From Gnomoniopsis sp. IMI 355080 (Eukaryota; Ascomycota; Sordariomycetes; Diaporthales; Gnomoniaceae), in contig JAPEVC010000185.1 of assembly GCA_027946555.1 (NCBI GenBank), positions 1-64,000 on the forward strand: a stretch of 64,000 bases of DNA, in the 5' to 3' direction. Position numbers and translations under genes: made by a program. A model generated the notes under the pieces. The model was given only the letters and a program-made list of their open reading frames with translations, was not told where the DNA came from and searched no databases. This document shows positions 1-11,471 of this stretch, in pieces. Position 1 is the stretch's first letter; every line of letters begins with the position of its first letter.

Positions 1-539
1 ACTTTGGGGGGAAGGGGCTCCACCAGGCGTAGGGTGATATCTGGTAGGTGAGGGGTGAAACCTACAGTGAAGCCAAGGGCGAGAGGCGGCTAGTGAGCGG
101 GTGAACAGGTCCGCGTGAGAGGGATTGTTCCAGACTAACCTACCTTACCTTTGTCGTTCGGCTTCTTCCCGTGGACAGAGCGGGACGAGAGCTCTATTGT
201 CTCAAGAGGGGAATGCCGTTCAAGTACAAAGACTCGAGGGTGGTTGGTTCTCATTATCGCCCTTTCCGCGATCCGTTTTCTACGTCACAAACGGTTAATT
301 CTCACTTCATGCTGCGGGTAGCAAGAGGGCTTGTCATTTGTTTACGTGAACGTATACACATACACACATACACGCAGTAGAGCTTGAGCTTGCAGTAAAC
401 ACGACTCGTCTCTCGACAACTACAGACTGTCTCAGCCGTATATTCTTCAAAATTTCATTACAAACAGCACCCTCGGTCCCAGACAGGCTCCCCAACTTTC
501 ATAGGAATCAAGGGACATTTACGCTGAGAGCGCCGCAAC
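1..539. other. Upstream region of the SDR gene
   Basis: No gene is supported here. Short ORFs have no recognisable motif. The last 100 bases or so are pyrimidine- and A-rich and look like the 5' leader of the dehydrogenase that starts at 540. Confidence 0.5.
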
Positions 540-1552
540 ATGTCGAGAGCACTCAGCAATCTGGTCTTCAGGACTAAGCCTTCAACCTTGCTACCGAGAG
601 CATCACTAGTAAGCCGATTGGTCACCAAAAATTATTCCGGTGCAACAACTCAGCACAGGAAGTTGCACGGTACAGCAGTGCGGCGCAATGGGTACACTTT
701 CAAAGAAACGGGGCGTCTCCCAGAATTCAGTCTGAAGGATAAAGTCATCCTCGTGACCGGCGCAGGAAGAGGGTTAGGTCTTGTACAGACCGAGGCGCTG
801 CTGGAGGCTGGAGCAAAGGTATACGCCCTTGACCGGCTCGAAAAGCCCGATCCAGACTTTCAAAGAGTACAGGAGCGCGCGCAGGAACTAGGCACAAGCT
901 TGTCGTTCCTTCGTCTTGACATACGAGACAACATAAGCCTCAATGCCACGATTGCCAAGATTGCGGAGGAGAATGGCCGAATCGACGGTCTGCTTGCGTG
1001 CGCCGGGATCCAGCAAGAGACACCCGCTTTGGAGTACACCATGGAAGACTCGGACAAAATGATGGGCATCAACATCACGGGCACATTCATGACTGCCCAG
1101 GCTGTGGCTAGGCAGATGATTAAGCTGGGGCAGCCAGGGAGCATGGTGCTTATTGCAAGCATGAGTGGGTCGGTTGCCAACAAGGGGTTGATTTGCTCGT
1201 AAGTCCTTCACATCCACACATTCCGGAGGATACCATCTTGACCCAAAACCTTAGTGCCTACAATGCCTCCAAAGCTGGCGTACTCCAACTTGGGAGGAAC
1301 CTAGCAGCGGAATGGGGTCAACACGGCATCCGCGTCAATACTCTTTCGCCAGGCTACATCGTGACTGCGATGACAGCTCCGCTCTTTGAACAGTTCCCGG
1401 ATCGGAAGGAGAACTGGCCTAAGCAGAATATGCTGGGAAGGTTGAGTTATCCAGAGGAGTATCGAGGCGCAGCCGTCTTCCTCCTCAGTGATGCCTCGAG
1501 CTTCATGACAGGCTCAGATTTGCGAATTGACGGAGGACATACCGCGTGGTGA
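540..1552 (+). CDS. Short-chain dehydrogenase/reductase with probable mitochondrial leader
   Basis: A 318-aa NAD(P)-dependent oxidoreductase of the classical SDR family, made of exons 540-1198 and 1255-1552 around a 56-bp intron (GTAAGT...TTAG). Seen: the nucleotide-binding motif TGAGRGLG at residues 73-80, a CAG element in place of the usual NNAG, the IASMSG strand with the catalytic serine, and the catalytic YNASK at 222-226, which spans the splice junction and confirms it. The C-terminus (SDLRIDGGHTAW) is typical of the family. The first 50 residues are rich in Arg and Ser with almost no acidic residues, which suggests a mitochondrial presequence. Among SDRs it most resembles fungal polyol or xylulose-type reductases, but the substrate cannot be read from the sequence. 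It faces the myristoylated-protein gene tail to tail. Confidence 0.88.
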
Positions 1553-1846
1553 GAGGGCGCCGACTGCGAATTCCAGTGTGCGATCAGCCTCATTGTGGAC
1601 ACAATGGAACAGCGTTGATTTTGTTCTGGTCTGATGTCTGGTACGTTGCTCAACCGGCTAGTCGATGGCTGAATGCTATGGGCTCCGCGACTCCGTACTT
1701 TGCTGCATTGTGAGCTGGAAAGAGATTGGACGTGGCGGTTTTGTATACCGTCCAGTACTTAGCGAAGCCGACAACTAGACACTTGCAAAAGCAAAGGCCC
1801 CCGTGCATCACTTTTAAATCGGCAGAATTCCACTTTTTACTCGTGT

Positions 1847-2618
1847 TCAAACAGGTAGTGGTTCGCCGCCCGCCGCAGGCCTGTACAAGTGTGGAGGTCC
1901 CAGCTTCTTGACCACGCCCCTCTTCAAGTTGAATCTGTTTTCGATAGCCGCCTCGTTTGCACCTCTCTCCCTCATAACGAGTATGTCCCGTATCATCCCA
2001 GCGTGGAGGAAATTCCTGCCCTGGCTGCTAGACAATCCTAGGTTTTCGAACTCTACCTCGGCCTCGTGCTGAACCCTCCGCCTGGCCTCCAGCGCGGACA
2101 GCACGGCATTTTGAGAGGCGGCTGGAAATATGGGCCCACTATTTCCGGTCCGCTGGAGCTGTGACTGTGGCTGTGATGATGAGGTTGTGGCCGTAGAGGA
2201 ATGTGAGTAGGTTGGATTGGGTTGAACGACGCCTATTTCGCGGAGTCGTTTTGCCAGATCTGGTTGGATCATACTGTCTGGCGAGGACATGTGTGGATCA
2301 TATCCATCCTCACGTATTGCTGTACAACACTCATCAGTGAAGGTCTACAACATGCGGGCTCGAGTTTACGAGGCCTGGAAACCTACCATCATCTTTAAAT
2401 AATGACGCCGCTGGCGGCTGTCGATGTTCCCTTTGACTCCTTTGCTCATTAGCCCTCCCAGCGGCAGCCCTCTGGGTAGTAGCTCGCTCGGACGCGGCCC
2501 TTGCGGCAGCACTGGACGGCGACGGTGAGGCTGGTGGAGGTACAGCTGATCCGGGGGCTCGATTTGGGAATTTTCGGATGGTGCTTTGCGCAGCCGACTT
2601 CGACGGGCCTGAACCCAT
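1847..2618 (-). CDS. Conserved fungal protein with predicted N-myristoylation, function unknown
   Basis: On the minus strand, exon 1 runs 2618-2387 and exon 2 runs 2319-1847, separated by a 67-bp intron (GTAGGT...ACAG). The model gives 234 aa. The first in-frame ATG gives MGSGPSKS, which fits an N-myristoylation signal (Gly2, small residue at 6). An Ala/Arg/Gln-rich low-complexity stretch follows, then KDDAIREDG across the junction. A short conserved-looking block (RLREIGVVQPNPTYSHSS) comes next, and a predicted helical C-terminus includes ENRFNLKRGVVKKLG, which has the feel of a small helix-turn-helix fold. I do not recognise a named family with certainty. The likely location is the cytoplasmic face of a membrane if the myristoylation call is right. 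Splicing is well supported by frame; function is not. Confidence 0.72.
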
Positions 2619-3589
2619 GCTGTAGTTCTCTTTTCCTTGACTGGGATGAGATGAGCACAGTGGCACTCGAGCAGTGTAAGTGAAATGTAGAAGGCGGCCC
2701 TTTGTGCCTTGTGGAGCGGTGCTGAGCTTGAGGACGAGTCGCAGAATTCGGATTATTCACGATGACGAGCACAAGCTCCAAATGCAAAGAGTTCGAGCTA
2801 AGATCCCTGCTGTCTTGTCGGGTTCAGCCCGATACCCTGACCCTGGCACACATTATCAACCTAATAGCTCAAGTACCTAGGTATCTATCTATAGAAATAC
2901 ATCCTCAAACCCTTCGACTCCCCAATCAGGAAAACGTCTCCTCGTACCTGAGGTATCATCACTACTGAAATCTGATGGAACTAGGGGATCCCCAATGTGC
3001 ACGATGTGGCAGCCGACCGCGTTCTCCATTGAAGGCTCGCTTGGCTGCCAAGGCCCGAGTGACAGTGTGCTCTAGCTGACAACCGATTCTTGCTCGTATT
3101 ACCCATCACGCTGACGAGAATGATAGGTATGCATCCACTCGTCCAAAATACAGAGCGTTTAGTGCATGCAGACGTGTGTAATCAACGCAACAATATATGC
3201 GTGAAGGGTCACATCACAGCAGTTTTGTCACACCTCAATCAGCACTCACGGCCTGACGCAGTCCATAGCCCGGCGAGACCACGAATGATACACTACAGTA
3301 TATGCTGCATGCCGCATCACGATCACGCCCTCTGCGAATTATGTACTCATTTTGCAGTGCCGATATGTCGGTCTCAAATCCAAAATGGGGTTGCATGTGT
3401 GCCCAGAACTTTCCCTAGGCAGGCCATACTACATAGGTCCAGACAGCCTCCATTGGGTTTTCGCCTGTAGACAGATGTGATTCCTTATATAGTGGAGTCT
3501 CCCAGAGAGTAGTAGATTACATTTCCATACCATTTCATTCCATATGAATCAAGCCCACACAAGCTTTCATAAGCACATAGGAGACCACA
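2619..3589. other. Intergenic region between divergent promoters
   Basis: About 970 bases between the divergently transcribed myristoylated-protein gene and the P450. No coding gene is supported. It contains one perfect TACCTAGGTA palindrome at 2874. Confidence 0.5.
2874..2883. repeat. TACCTAGGTA palindrome, copy 1
   Basis: Perfect 10-bp palindrome in non-coding DNA; one of six perfect copies in the window (others at 6572, 7094, 13159, 15808, 38645). Confidence 0.85.
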
Positions 3590-5567
3590 ATGCAATTCTC
3601 GATGGCCTTCTCGGAGACGGACAAGACAGCCATCCTGCTCAAGCTGATGGCACTTGGTTGCACGTATTATCTGGCCAAACTGCTTTACAATACATCTACT
3701 TTTCACCCGCTCAGCACCATCCCAGGACCGAAGCTCGCTGCCGCTAGCTATTTACCGGAATTCTGGTACGACGCTATTCTGGGTGGGAGATATACGAATG
3801 AAATAAAGAAGATGCATGACAAATATGGTATGAGTTGCGAGAACAATCCAATCGCTCTTAGGACGACGGGGAGGACATCATTAACAAGGTCAAGGTCCCA
3901 TCGTTCGAATCAGCCCCAACGAGCTTCATTGCAGTGACCCTAATTTCATTGATGAGATTTTTACCAGCGGTTCACGTAAGAGAAACAAGCCGCTTCACCA
4001 GGTGAACGAATACCAGTATGATATACTTCGTCGCGCCCGGGTACATTCGCAGTCTGTTTGCGGTTACGACTGACAATACAAATACAGCGTAACTCTGGCT
4101 GAGTTCGGGACCGTGGATCACGACCTCCACCGCGCACGCCGTGCACCATCTGCCAAATTCTTCTCGCGATCCATGGTTATTCAGCTCGAGGGTAAGATTG
4201 CAGCACTGACTCAAAAGCTATGCGATAAAATCCTGGCGACCCGAGGTCGTCAAGAGCCATTCGATGTCAATTCCGCCTTCAGTAACCTGGCAGTGGACAT
4301 TGTTTCGCGGGCCTGCTTTGGAGAGAGCTTCGGTCTCCTGGAACATCCTGGCTTCGTCGTGAACTTTAGCGAGCCTACGCGGGCCTCTCTCCAGCACATG
4401 TATATGTGGAAATTCTTCCCCTTCACGAGAAAACTCAACAAGATGCTAGCCTGGTGCGTAAAATGCATCTCTTCGTCAGATTCAGGATATCACGCGCTTG
4501 TATCTTTCGGAGGGCAGAATAGTGACTGATATTACCCAGGATCGTCGATTATCTACCAGAGAACACGGCGCTTATGGTCCGGACCATGCAGATTGATCTT
4601 CCACAGCATGTACAAAAGACCGTGGATGATTACAACACAGGCAAACTATGCGACCGTCCTACAATCATTCATGCTACTTTGGCCTCCGATCTCAGGCCTG
4701 AGGATAAGTCACTCGAGTATCTAATGGATGCAACGTTTTCCGTACTTGGCGCCAGCGCGGAAACAACAAGCTGGGCTCTTTCTGTTATTATATACCACTT
4801 ACTGTCTCAGCCAGATGTCAAAGAGAAATTGACAAAGGAATTGGTGGAGAGTATTGAAGATCCACGGCATTTACCATCCTGGACCACACTAGAAAAGCTC
4901 CCCTACCTAGATGCTGTTATTCAGGAAGGACTGCGTCTCTCATGTATGTCACTTCATCTTTTCAACTTGCACAAATACTTGCCAAGGATAAGAAAAAAAG
5001 ATATGATCCTTTCTTTAGCTGGAATCCCCTCTTGGACAATAGCTGCTGATAACGAACCTACACAGATGGAGCATCTATTCGAACAGCCCGCATACCAACC
5101 GAAGAAGACCTGGTCTATCATGGCGAATGGAACGACAAGTCACTTCGGTACACAATACCTCGAGGTTATGCTATCGGAATGTCTAACGCCATATCAAATC
5201 ACGACGAGACTCTGTTCCCAGAATCACACAAGTTTCAGCCCGAACGATGGATGAACCCCCAGCGTAGAAGGGAGCTCGACCATGGGCACCTCGCATTCGG
5301 CAGGGGCAGCAGAGGCTGCTTTGGGAAGAAGTGAGTATATTCTCCCTGATCGAGGTTAATGAACTGGATTGTAGAGATCTTACTAACCCCAGAAACCCAA
5401 GTCTCGCTCTGTGTGAGCTTCACTATGTTCTGGCTGCTGTCACACTGCAGGTCTTGCCCCATATGAGGTTGTATGAAACGACAGAGGACGACGTCAGGTA
5501 CGACCACGATATGCTGATTCCCATGGTCAGGAAGGAAAGCAAGGGCGTGAGGGCGATCATCATCTAG
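3590..5567 (+). CDS. Cytochrome P450 monooxygenase, complete, six exons
   Basis: A haem-thiolate monooxygenase of 522 aa. Exons: 3590-3827, 3895-4015, 4088-4453, 4540-4943, 5066-5330, 5393-5567. The introns are 62-122 bp and the last carries a TACTAAC branch site. Open frames alone make the locus look broken, but splicing restores one continuous protein. Seen: an N-terminal hydrophobic anchor followed by IPGPK; a C-helix region FGTVDHDLHRARR; the I-helix GASAETTSW; EGLR (E371 and R374 of ExxR); a PERW-type QPERW; and the haem loop FGRGSRGCFG with Cys461. Family knowledge: this arrangement is typical of ER-bound fungal P450s of the trichodiene-oxygenase/CYP58-like type, often in secondary metabolism. 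No other biosynthetic gene lies beside it, so the substrate is unknown. The exon 2 donor at 4016 is the least certain junction. Confidence 0.9.
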
Positions 5568-6270
5568 TGGAGAACCTGTCAAGCGCAGTCGCAGAAGTCG
5601 AAAATGACTTTAGTAGGTACCGAAGCCAGAAACCTGAATAGACGGGCGATCAGGGGAAAATCGAACCCGTTGACAGCTTCGAACTGCCCTTATCTCCTTG
5701 TTTGTAGGGCGTTTCGCAAATTTGCATGGCATTTTCTTGACTTGTGTAGTAACTATCCCTACAATTCGAAATTCCTACCTGGCTATACTAATGGGGGTGA
5801 GAAAACAACACGCAAAACGAGGAATCGTCCACGTTGGATATGTATGTATATAGGTATTAAACAAAATCGGTTCATCTCTCATTTCGTTATCTCAATTGCA
5901 ACGTCTCTTCTATTTGTTTTCTCCGTCCTATCAGGTAGGAATCATGCCTTTATCGTCCATCTTTCAGGCACTCCTGCGGAAGCGTAGATAAGGTACCAAA
6001 ACATGTTTCGCGGATTTCAAATCTGTCTCACGATACACGTTTGTCCCACCAAGACAAACCGATAATTTGAAATCTACAAACAACGCTTTCCATAATACAT
6101 TATTCACACTAGACGTGTTCAACCTGAGGACGACTTACACACAACATGGTCGAAGGTATTAGCTGCCAGGGAAACAGCATAAGGCCGTGTACAGTTTGAG
6201 GTGACCAATTGCATGGAGACAGGACTTCTTCTGCCGCCCGCTCGGGGATCGGGATCTACCTCCGGGTCCA

Positions 6271-6309
6271 AAACCAATATGCTGATAAACTTTATCTGCA
6301 AATCAACAT
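6271..6309 (+). repeat. Diverged direct repeat, left copy
   Basis: A 39-bp segment (core AACTTTATCT) repeated at 6474-6512. The two copies differ at seven sites, five of them A/G transitions, the pattern left by repeat-induced point mutation. Confidence 0.6.
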
Positions 6310-6473
6310 TCGCCGCCTGCCGCTCTTGGAAAACCAAAGAGTAGCGTCAGAAACAATATAATGCCATGCAACTTGACATGTTTACTTGATGACTGTCGTT
6401 TTGGTGCTGACCTTTAGGGATCGACGTAGTACATGATATATAGTACTATAGTAAGTACTCCGGAACTGATTCA

Positions 6474-6512
6474 AGACCACTATGCTGGTGAACTTTATCT
6501 ACAAATAAGCAT
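6474..6512 (+). repeat. Diverged direct repeat, right copy
   Basis: Partner of 6271-6309, in the same orientation 203 bp downstream. Both copies follow a CTCCGG sequence at slightly different distances, so the repeat unit may be longer with an indel. Confidence 0.6.
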
Positions 6513-6571
6513 GTGGACCATGCCGATCTCCCTAATTAGCCACTTACCGTGTGGGGATAGAGTTTGAACTC

Positions 6572-6581
6572 TACCTAGGTA
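6572..6581. repeat. TACCTAGGTA palindrome, copy 2
   Basis: Perfect copy, flanked as CTACCTAGGTAGG, so the symmetry extends one base further on each side of the core (C...G). Confidence 0.85.
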
Positions 6582-7093
6582 GGTCGACAAGATGTTACAT
6601 ATGGGATGAAGACACCTATTTTGGTATTGTTCGCCCTGTCAAGAAAGGCATACCAATGCTTCTCGATCGTACGGCATTCGTTGGCCCGTACCAGAAGATC
6701 CCGCATAGTAGTTATAATCTCGTACATACCCAGGTAGGGCAGCCACCGCGTTCACAAGCGCCCCTGTGGCAAGTACGGCTCGTGACCCGCAAGGTCAACA
6801 TGTTCACAACCAGCCATCTACAGAGAGACACAAAATTCTGCGGTTGCGGGTCAAGAGGACCGAGGTGCAGAGCAACGCACGTAGTTGGTGTCGAATTTCT
6901 ATTGCTCTCCTAGCAGTTAGAATTTAGAATGGGTGTGCGAGAGTCTGGGTCTGCTCGTCATTCAAGGGAGGGGCATGAGGACCTCGGGAGACAACAAAGG
7001 GTTAGATATAGGATCTGTCTCGCACGATCAGTTGAAAGCCACGTACATACAGGTTGGGAAGAATTGAGCTAAATTCGCTGTTCCCGTGAGCCG

Positions 7094-7103
7094 TACCTAG
7101 GTA
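7094..7103. repeat. TACCTAGGTA palindrome, copy 3
   Basis: Perfect copy in the gene-poor stretch; flanks differ from the other copies. Confidence 0.85.
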
Positions 7104-9632
7104 ACTGTAACAGAAAGCTATTGCAACATCCCCGTGCATTGACGACTGACTGGCAGCCAATTTCAGATGTTACCAACTTTGTTTGCAATCTGTGCCGAAG
7201 ACAAGACAACGGTCGGAGCCACGTTCGAGTCCCCTGGTAACGCTTTAACCTGGGTTTGTCGCAGACTCTGCCCGGGAACGGATTCCAGCCCCCACAGGAA
7301 GGTTCTGCTGATGAGTGATCCCTGGCTATATGCTCCGTCTGAATTTTTAACTTTCCAACCACGTGGGGATCGAACATCAAAACCCTGAGGCCAAAGTAAA
7401 AGATCTGCTAAATTCTCCTTCCAAGATTGTCGGTATTATCAATTCATAGTAGCCAGTGAATCGGACATGCGACTGGACAGGCGAGAACAACGAGCAGTCC
7501 CACGGCCATAACTAAGTAAGATCTTAGGCAGTGAGAATATTGTGTGTATCATGCGAGGCCTTAAACAGGGGCTTCGTTTCAGAATCTTTCTCAACATCGC
7601 GGGACTCAACGGTGGACGTAGTAAAAAAGCTATGGATACACATTTCTTTATAGAAAGGCGCAACTACGAATACGGACCCGGGCCAAGCCCAAGTTGGAGA
7701 AATTTGCGAAGGGCTTCTGATCATCATTTCGGGCTTACAATCATTCTCCAGACTCCGATTACTCCTTGATCTCCCCGGATACCATTGCCATCCAGACTAA
7801 TGGATGAGTCGGATCGTCGGAGTCACTCTCTACAACAGCTCCCTCGATGTAATCCGTAAGCTTGTCTGGCTAGACTTGACGTACTAACACCTCAACGCCA
7901 CGTACATAGCTCACAGACTTTTGGCATGCTATTCGTACGAAGCGACGATCACGCGGCTGTGGCGTTTGATATCAACATACAATGTGGTATGGATATCGGT
8001 GTAATTCTTTCCCCCAACTAGAAAAACCCGATTAGGGTTACATCGCAAAGCAAGGCTGAGATTAGTATCAGGATTTCGATGAGCCTCCGAGCCGAGAGCT
8101 CGGATTCATCCAGCTGACTACCATGTCCTCTTGTGTCTGCATTCGCAGTCCTCAATGTTGACCATCATGATGCTCCAACCGGCCACTATATAGATTGGTA
8201 TATTGAATGGAAGATGGAGTGTGGAGATCGGGTCCAGATAATAAGAGGTGCCCCGCCTGAATCCACCTTGACTGGCTTGTAGTGCGGCAATATGGCCTAC
8301 TATGGTCCTATGTGGATTGGCTTGGTGCTTAGCCCGACAAGCTGGATCGGTTGCAGACCGGTAGGTAGGAGCGGCTCCTGGTGAAGGGTCCCCCGGGATA
8401 TCCTAGATATGTGCCAAACTCCGTCCATTCCGAACAACATTCGATAAGGGTACGGCAGGTCGGGATGGACTTCACATTGTTAGCCGCCATTGGTGGCAAC
8501 GGCGTCGTTGCCGATATTTGGGAAACATGGTTCAAGTGAGCAGCACTACTAACCAGCCTCTGAAACGATGTCGGATTTGCACGCTGACAACGGCGATCAC
8601 TCATCCCGTGGAAGCGAGGCAATGTTCTTTGAGCATCTGTTAGATACATGGGACGATGATTCCTGGCAAGTCCTAGTCTCCCGACGGCTCGTTACGCCAT
8701 CCATTACGTTGGGGTCGATGGTAGGATTCAGATGGAAAATCGTCTACTCTTGCCCCCCTAAACGGTGGAAGGACAATCAAATCGTCAAATTACCCTTACG
8801 TGGCTTCTAGGTCCGAGATAGGGATGTCAGTGAACGCCTCGGCATGTTACAGCACGACGACAAATGACTCTCTAGTACGAGTACTATGTAGTTCCCTCCA
8901 ATAAGTGGAACTGCACGCAGGTTTCCCGCGCGTGAAACTTGCATCATATCAACTGAGTCATGAACCAGGAGCTGAACAAATACATGCTTGAGACCAGTCT
9001 AAATGCGGACTGGTAAGCTCTTTCATCCCTTTTAACTAGCATTTGTACTATGTATAATTTTGAACATCTGCACCGCTAATGTCTAAGAATATCTACTAGG
9101 TGTTATGTATTGTAGAAGAGACGAAAATCGGTGCCATTTAAAGGGGTGGTCGTATGCTACTTACTGCCCCTGGGGTCACGTGCATCCATATGCACCATGT
9201 TTGAGGGTGTTAGTTTCTGAGGAGAGCCTCACGCCTGCTTCATCCTCGAAATGACTCTTTGAACAATATTTCCCTGATCCTGCGGTTGCAGAATGTCGCT
9301 CTCAACCGTATATGTATTTTTCCCACGACTTGGTCATCACACAACTTGGCAGACGTATTGGATGCAGTGCTGTCAACAGATGAATGATCTTCGCCAAGGA
9401 TGTTGCAGCGAGTGCCCTGTTCACGACCCTTGGACATTAATGCTACTGCAAGTAGAACATTGGATGCTGCGTACTACTGCGTACGTAGGTCCAGGCATAG
9501 CCCATGTATACGGGTTTCCTTGCCAGCACCCCTTGAAAATTTCCGAAATGCTTTTACTACGATAGGACTTACATTGGATGTACGGGCCTTTATGTTTCCC
9601 TTTGGAGGGTCCTCGACATTGCGACGGAATGT

Positions 9633-9665
9633 AAAGCTTGATGCAAAGCTTGATGCAAAGCTTGA
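9633..9665 (+). repeat. 12-bp tandem repeat, about 2.75 copies
   Basis: The unit AAAGCTTGATGC occurs at 9633-9644 and 9645-9656, with a partial third copy to 9665. No coding role is evident. Confidence 0.85.
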
Positions 9666-11471
9666 GCACGCCTTCAGTTAGATCCGACCCGAAATTTATA
9701 CTCCTGGCAGAAGAGGAAAGTGTGCGGAACGGTAGTATTTCGTATTGCCCTGCTGCTCGCCTCGGTCTCTTGGGATCTACGATCTTGTACGGAGTACTGT
9801 ACAGCCCTAGCAACAAGCCCGGATAACAGAGAAGAGTCCGCGTCCCGACTCGAGACTCGATGTGGCCCCTGCATTGAATGAGTTGATCGGTGCCAGGTTC
9901 GTCTCGACTGTGGACGGGCTGACGGGAGCTGACTGGAGTAATATCGAAATATGACAAATCTCGAGTAGTTTCAGTCCCTGTCAAGAACAGGCCATCTGCT
10001 GTCACCAATGGAGGGGTAAGAGTGCCCGAGCGCTGGGTGGCCACTATGTACTTGGATAGATAGCCAAGAGTGCTCGCCAATACCATGGGCAATCGGCCCG
10101 TGATCATTGCACAGGGATAAGCAGAAAGATCTGCGCGAATGTGATAAGGTTTATGGAGTATCCCGAACTTGAATCTCAGTACTATGTGCAGGTTGGGACT
10201 GAGCGAGAACCGGTGGGACTCTGATCTGCTTGGTCCTGGACTCCATTGCGGACCTAGCCGGTAGTCCTAGCTGAACTCTATTTGTACAGTACGGACTACC
10301 TACATAGTACGACCTCCAGCCTTCACCGAGCCACACTCGTCGTTACTTTGCCTGCTTTTTTGCTTGCAAACTCCGCATTAAACTTCCGATCCATCAGGGA
10401 GTTTGGAAAAGGGGCCCGTAATGTTTCCACGACAAGAGAGATTATCCCAGTGCTTCATGTGTTAGCGTAACCACTCGTTCCCAGTGGTGGAGCCACGACA
10501 ATCTTGCGGTTCAAGTCTACCTTCGTGACAGCGCAAACAGACCTCAGGCGGGGGTTGTGGCGTTTCTTGGTACTCGTCCGGTGGTGACTCGTGAGGGTGC
10601 CAACTTTGATGTCAAAAAGGGTCTCCAGTCTACCCGGACCAAGAGCGCAAAGCAATCCGTTCTGCGAAGGTGTTTGACAATGTCACAGCCTCACAGGCAT
10701 CTCTCGACAGGGATGCTCTGGACATCGCTCCCGGCTCGGCTAACGTCCATTCGGAGCCGTGTGCATTGACACCCTCAACCTGGCAGTGGCCTGGGCACAT
10801 CGATCTCCTAGGTCAGCGCATGAGACTCCTAACCAATCATGTTATCCCGAAGATCCTGGACCATGTCCCGTTGAACCTCGCAGGCATGTTCCGTAGGGCT
10901 CGATCCACATACAGCGATGATGCCTGTGGCCGAAGATCTCCCGCTTGGATGGGGTCGCCAGGTATTACCACGGTATACGCCCATAGCCTTTTTTGGGTTT
11001 ACGTGTAAATTGGGCGGGCATTTCACTGCCGTACATCGCGCCCTTACTCGGGGGCGGTATACTTTAAGAACTGCTCTTCTCCTGGAATCCTATCTACAAG
11101 TCTAATGGAGACCGGACGCGTCCTGCACGTTCATGACTTCTACCCCTTCGCGATATTGCCCTCGCACAAAAATAGCCCAAGACACCATACTCACTCGGGT
11201 CATTTTGCAACACTGATCAAGGCAGTGCTCCGACCAAAAGATCCACACACATCAACAAGGACAGGGCCATAGCGCTAGGTCTGGATTCCCGAATGTCTCA
11301 CGCTCGAGTTTCCAATTGAAACTGCCTCGTTCACCTCAACCTCCTATGCTACACCACATAGCACCCTCTCGTTGTCTTGCCTCGAGGATATATCTCCCTC
11401 GGGCTGCCGACGCCACTCCTTCCCTTCGCGGTCCGGTCTTGAGAGGATAGGCCGGCCTCGTCATAATCATC

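Larger units (their letters stand above)
5568..11471. other. Gene-poor stretch, no supported gene
   Basis: About 5.9 kb without a convincing gene. ORFs are short and overlap in several frames and on both strands. It holds two TACCTAGGTA palindromes, a diverged direct repeat (6271 and 6474) and a 12-bp tandem repeat (9633). Stretches around 8460-8800 and 10490-10950 have protein-like reading in adjoining frames and could be gene relics, but I recognise no family in them. Confidence 0.5.

Noticed and set aside
3590..5567. P450 as a pseudogene
   Set aside because: Apparent stops all fall inside introns with canonical ends, and the exons sum to 523 codons including the stop.
7200..7260. B-box-like GTTCGAGTCCC
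   Set aside because: The flanking bases cannot form a T stem and no A box lies at the right distance.
9421..10107. 228-codon minus-strand frame
   Set aside because: No recognisable motif, includes the translated 12-bp tandem repeat, and competes with open frames on the other strand.
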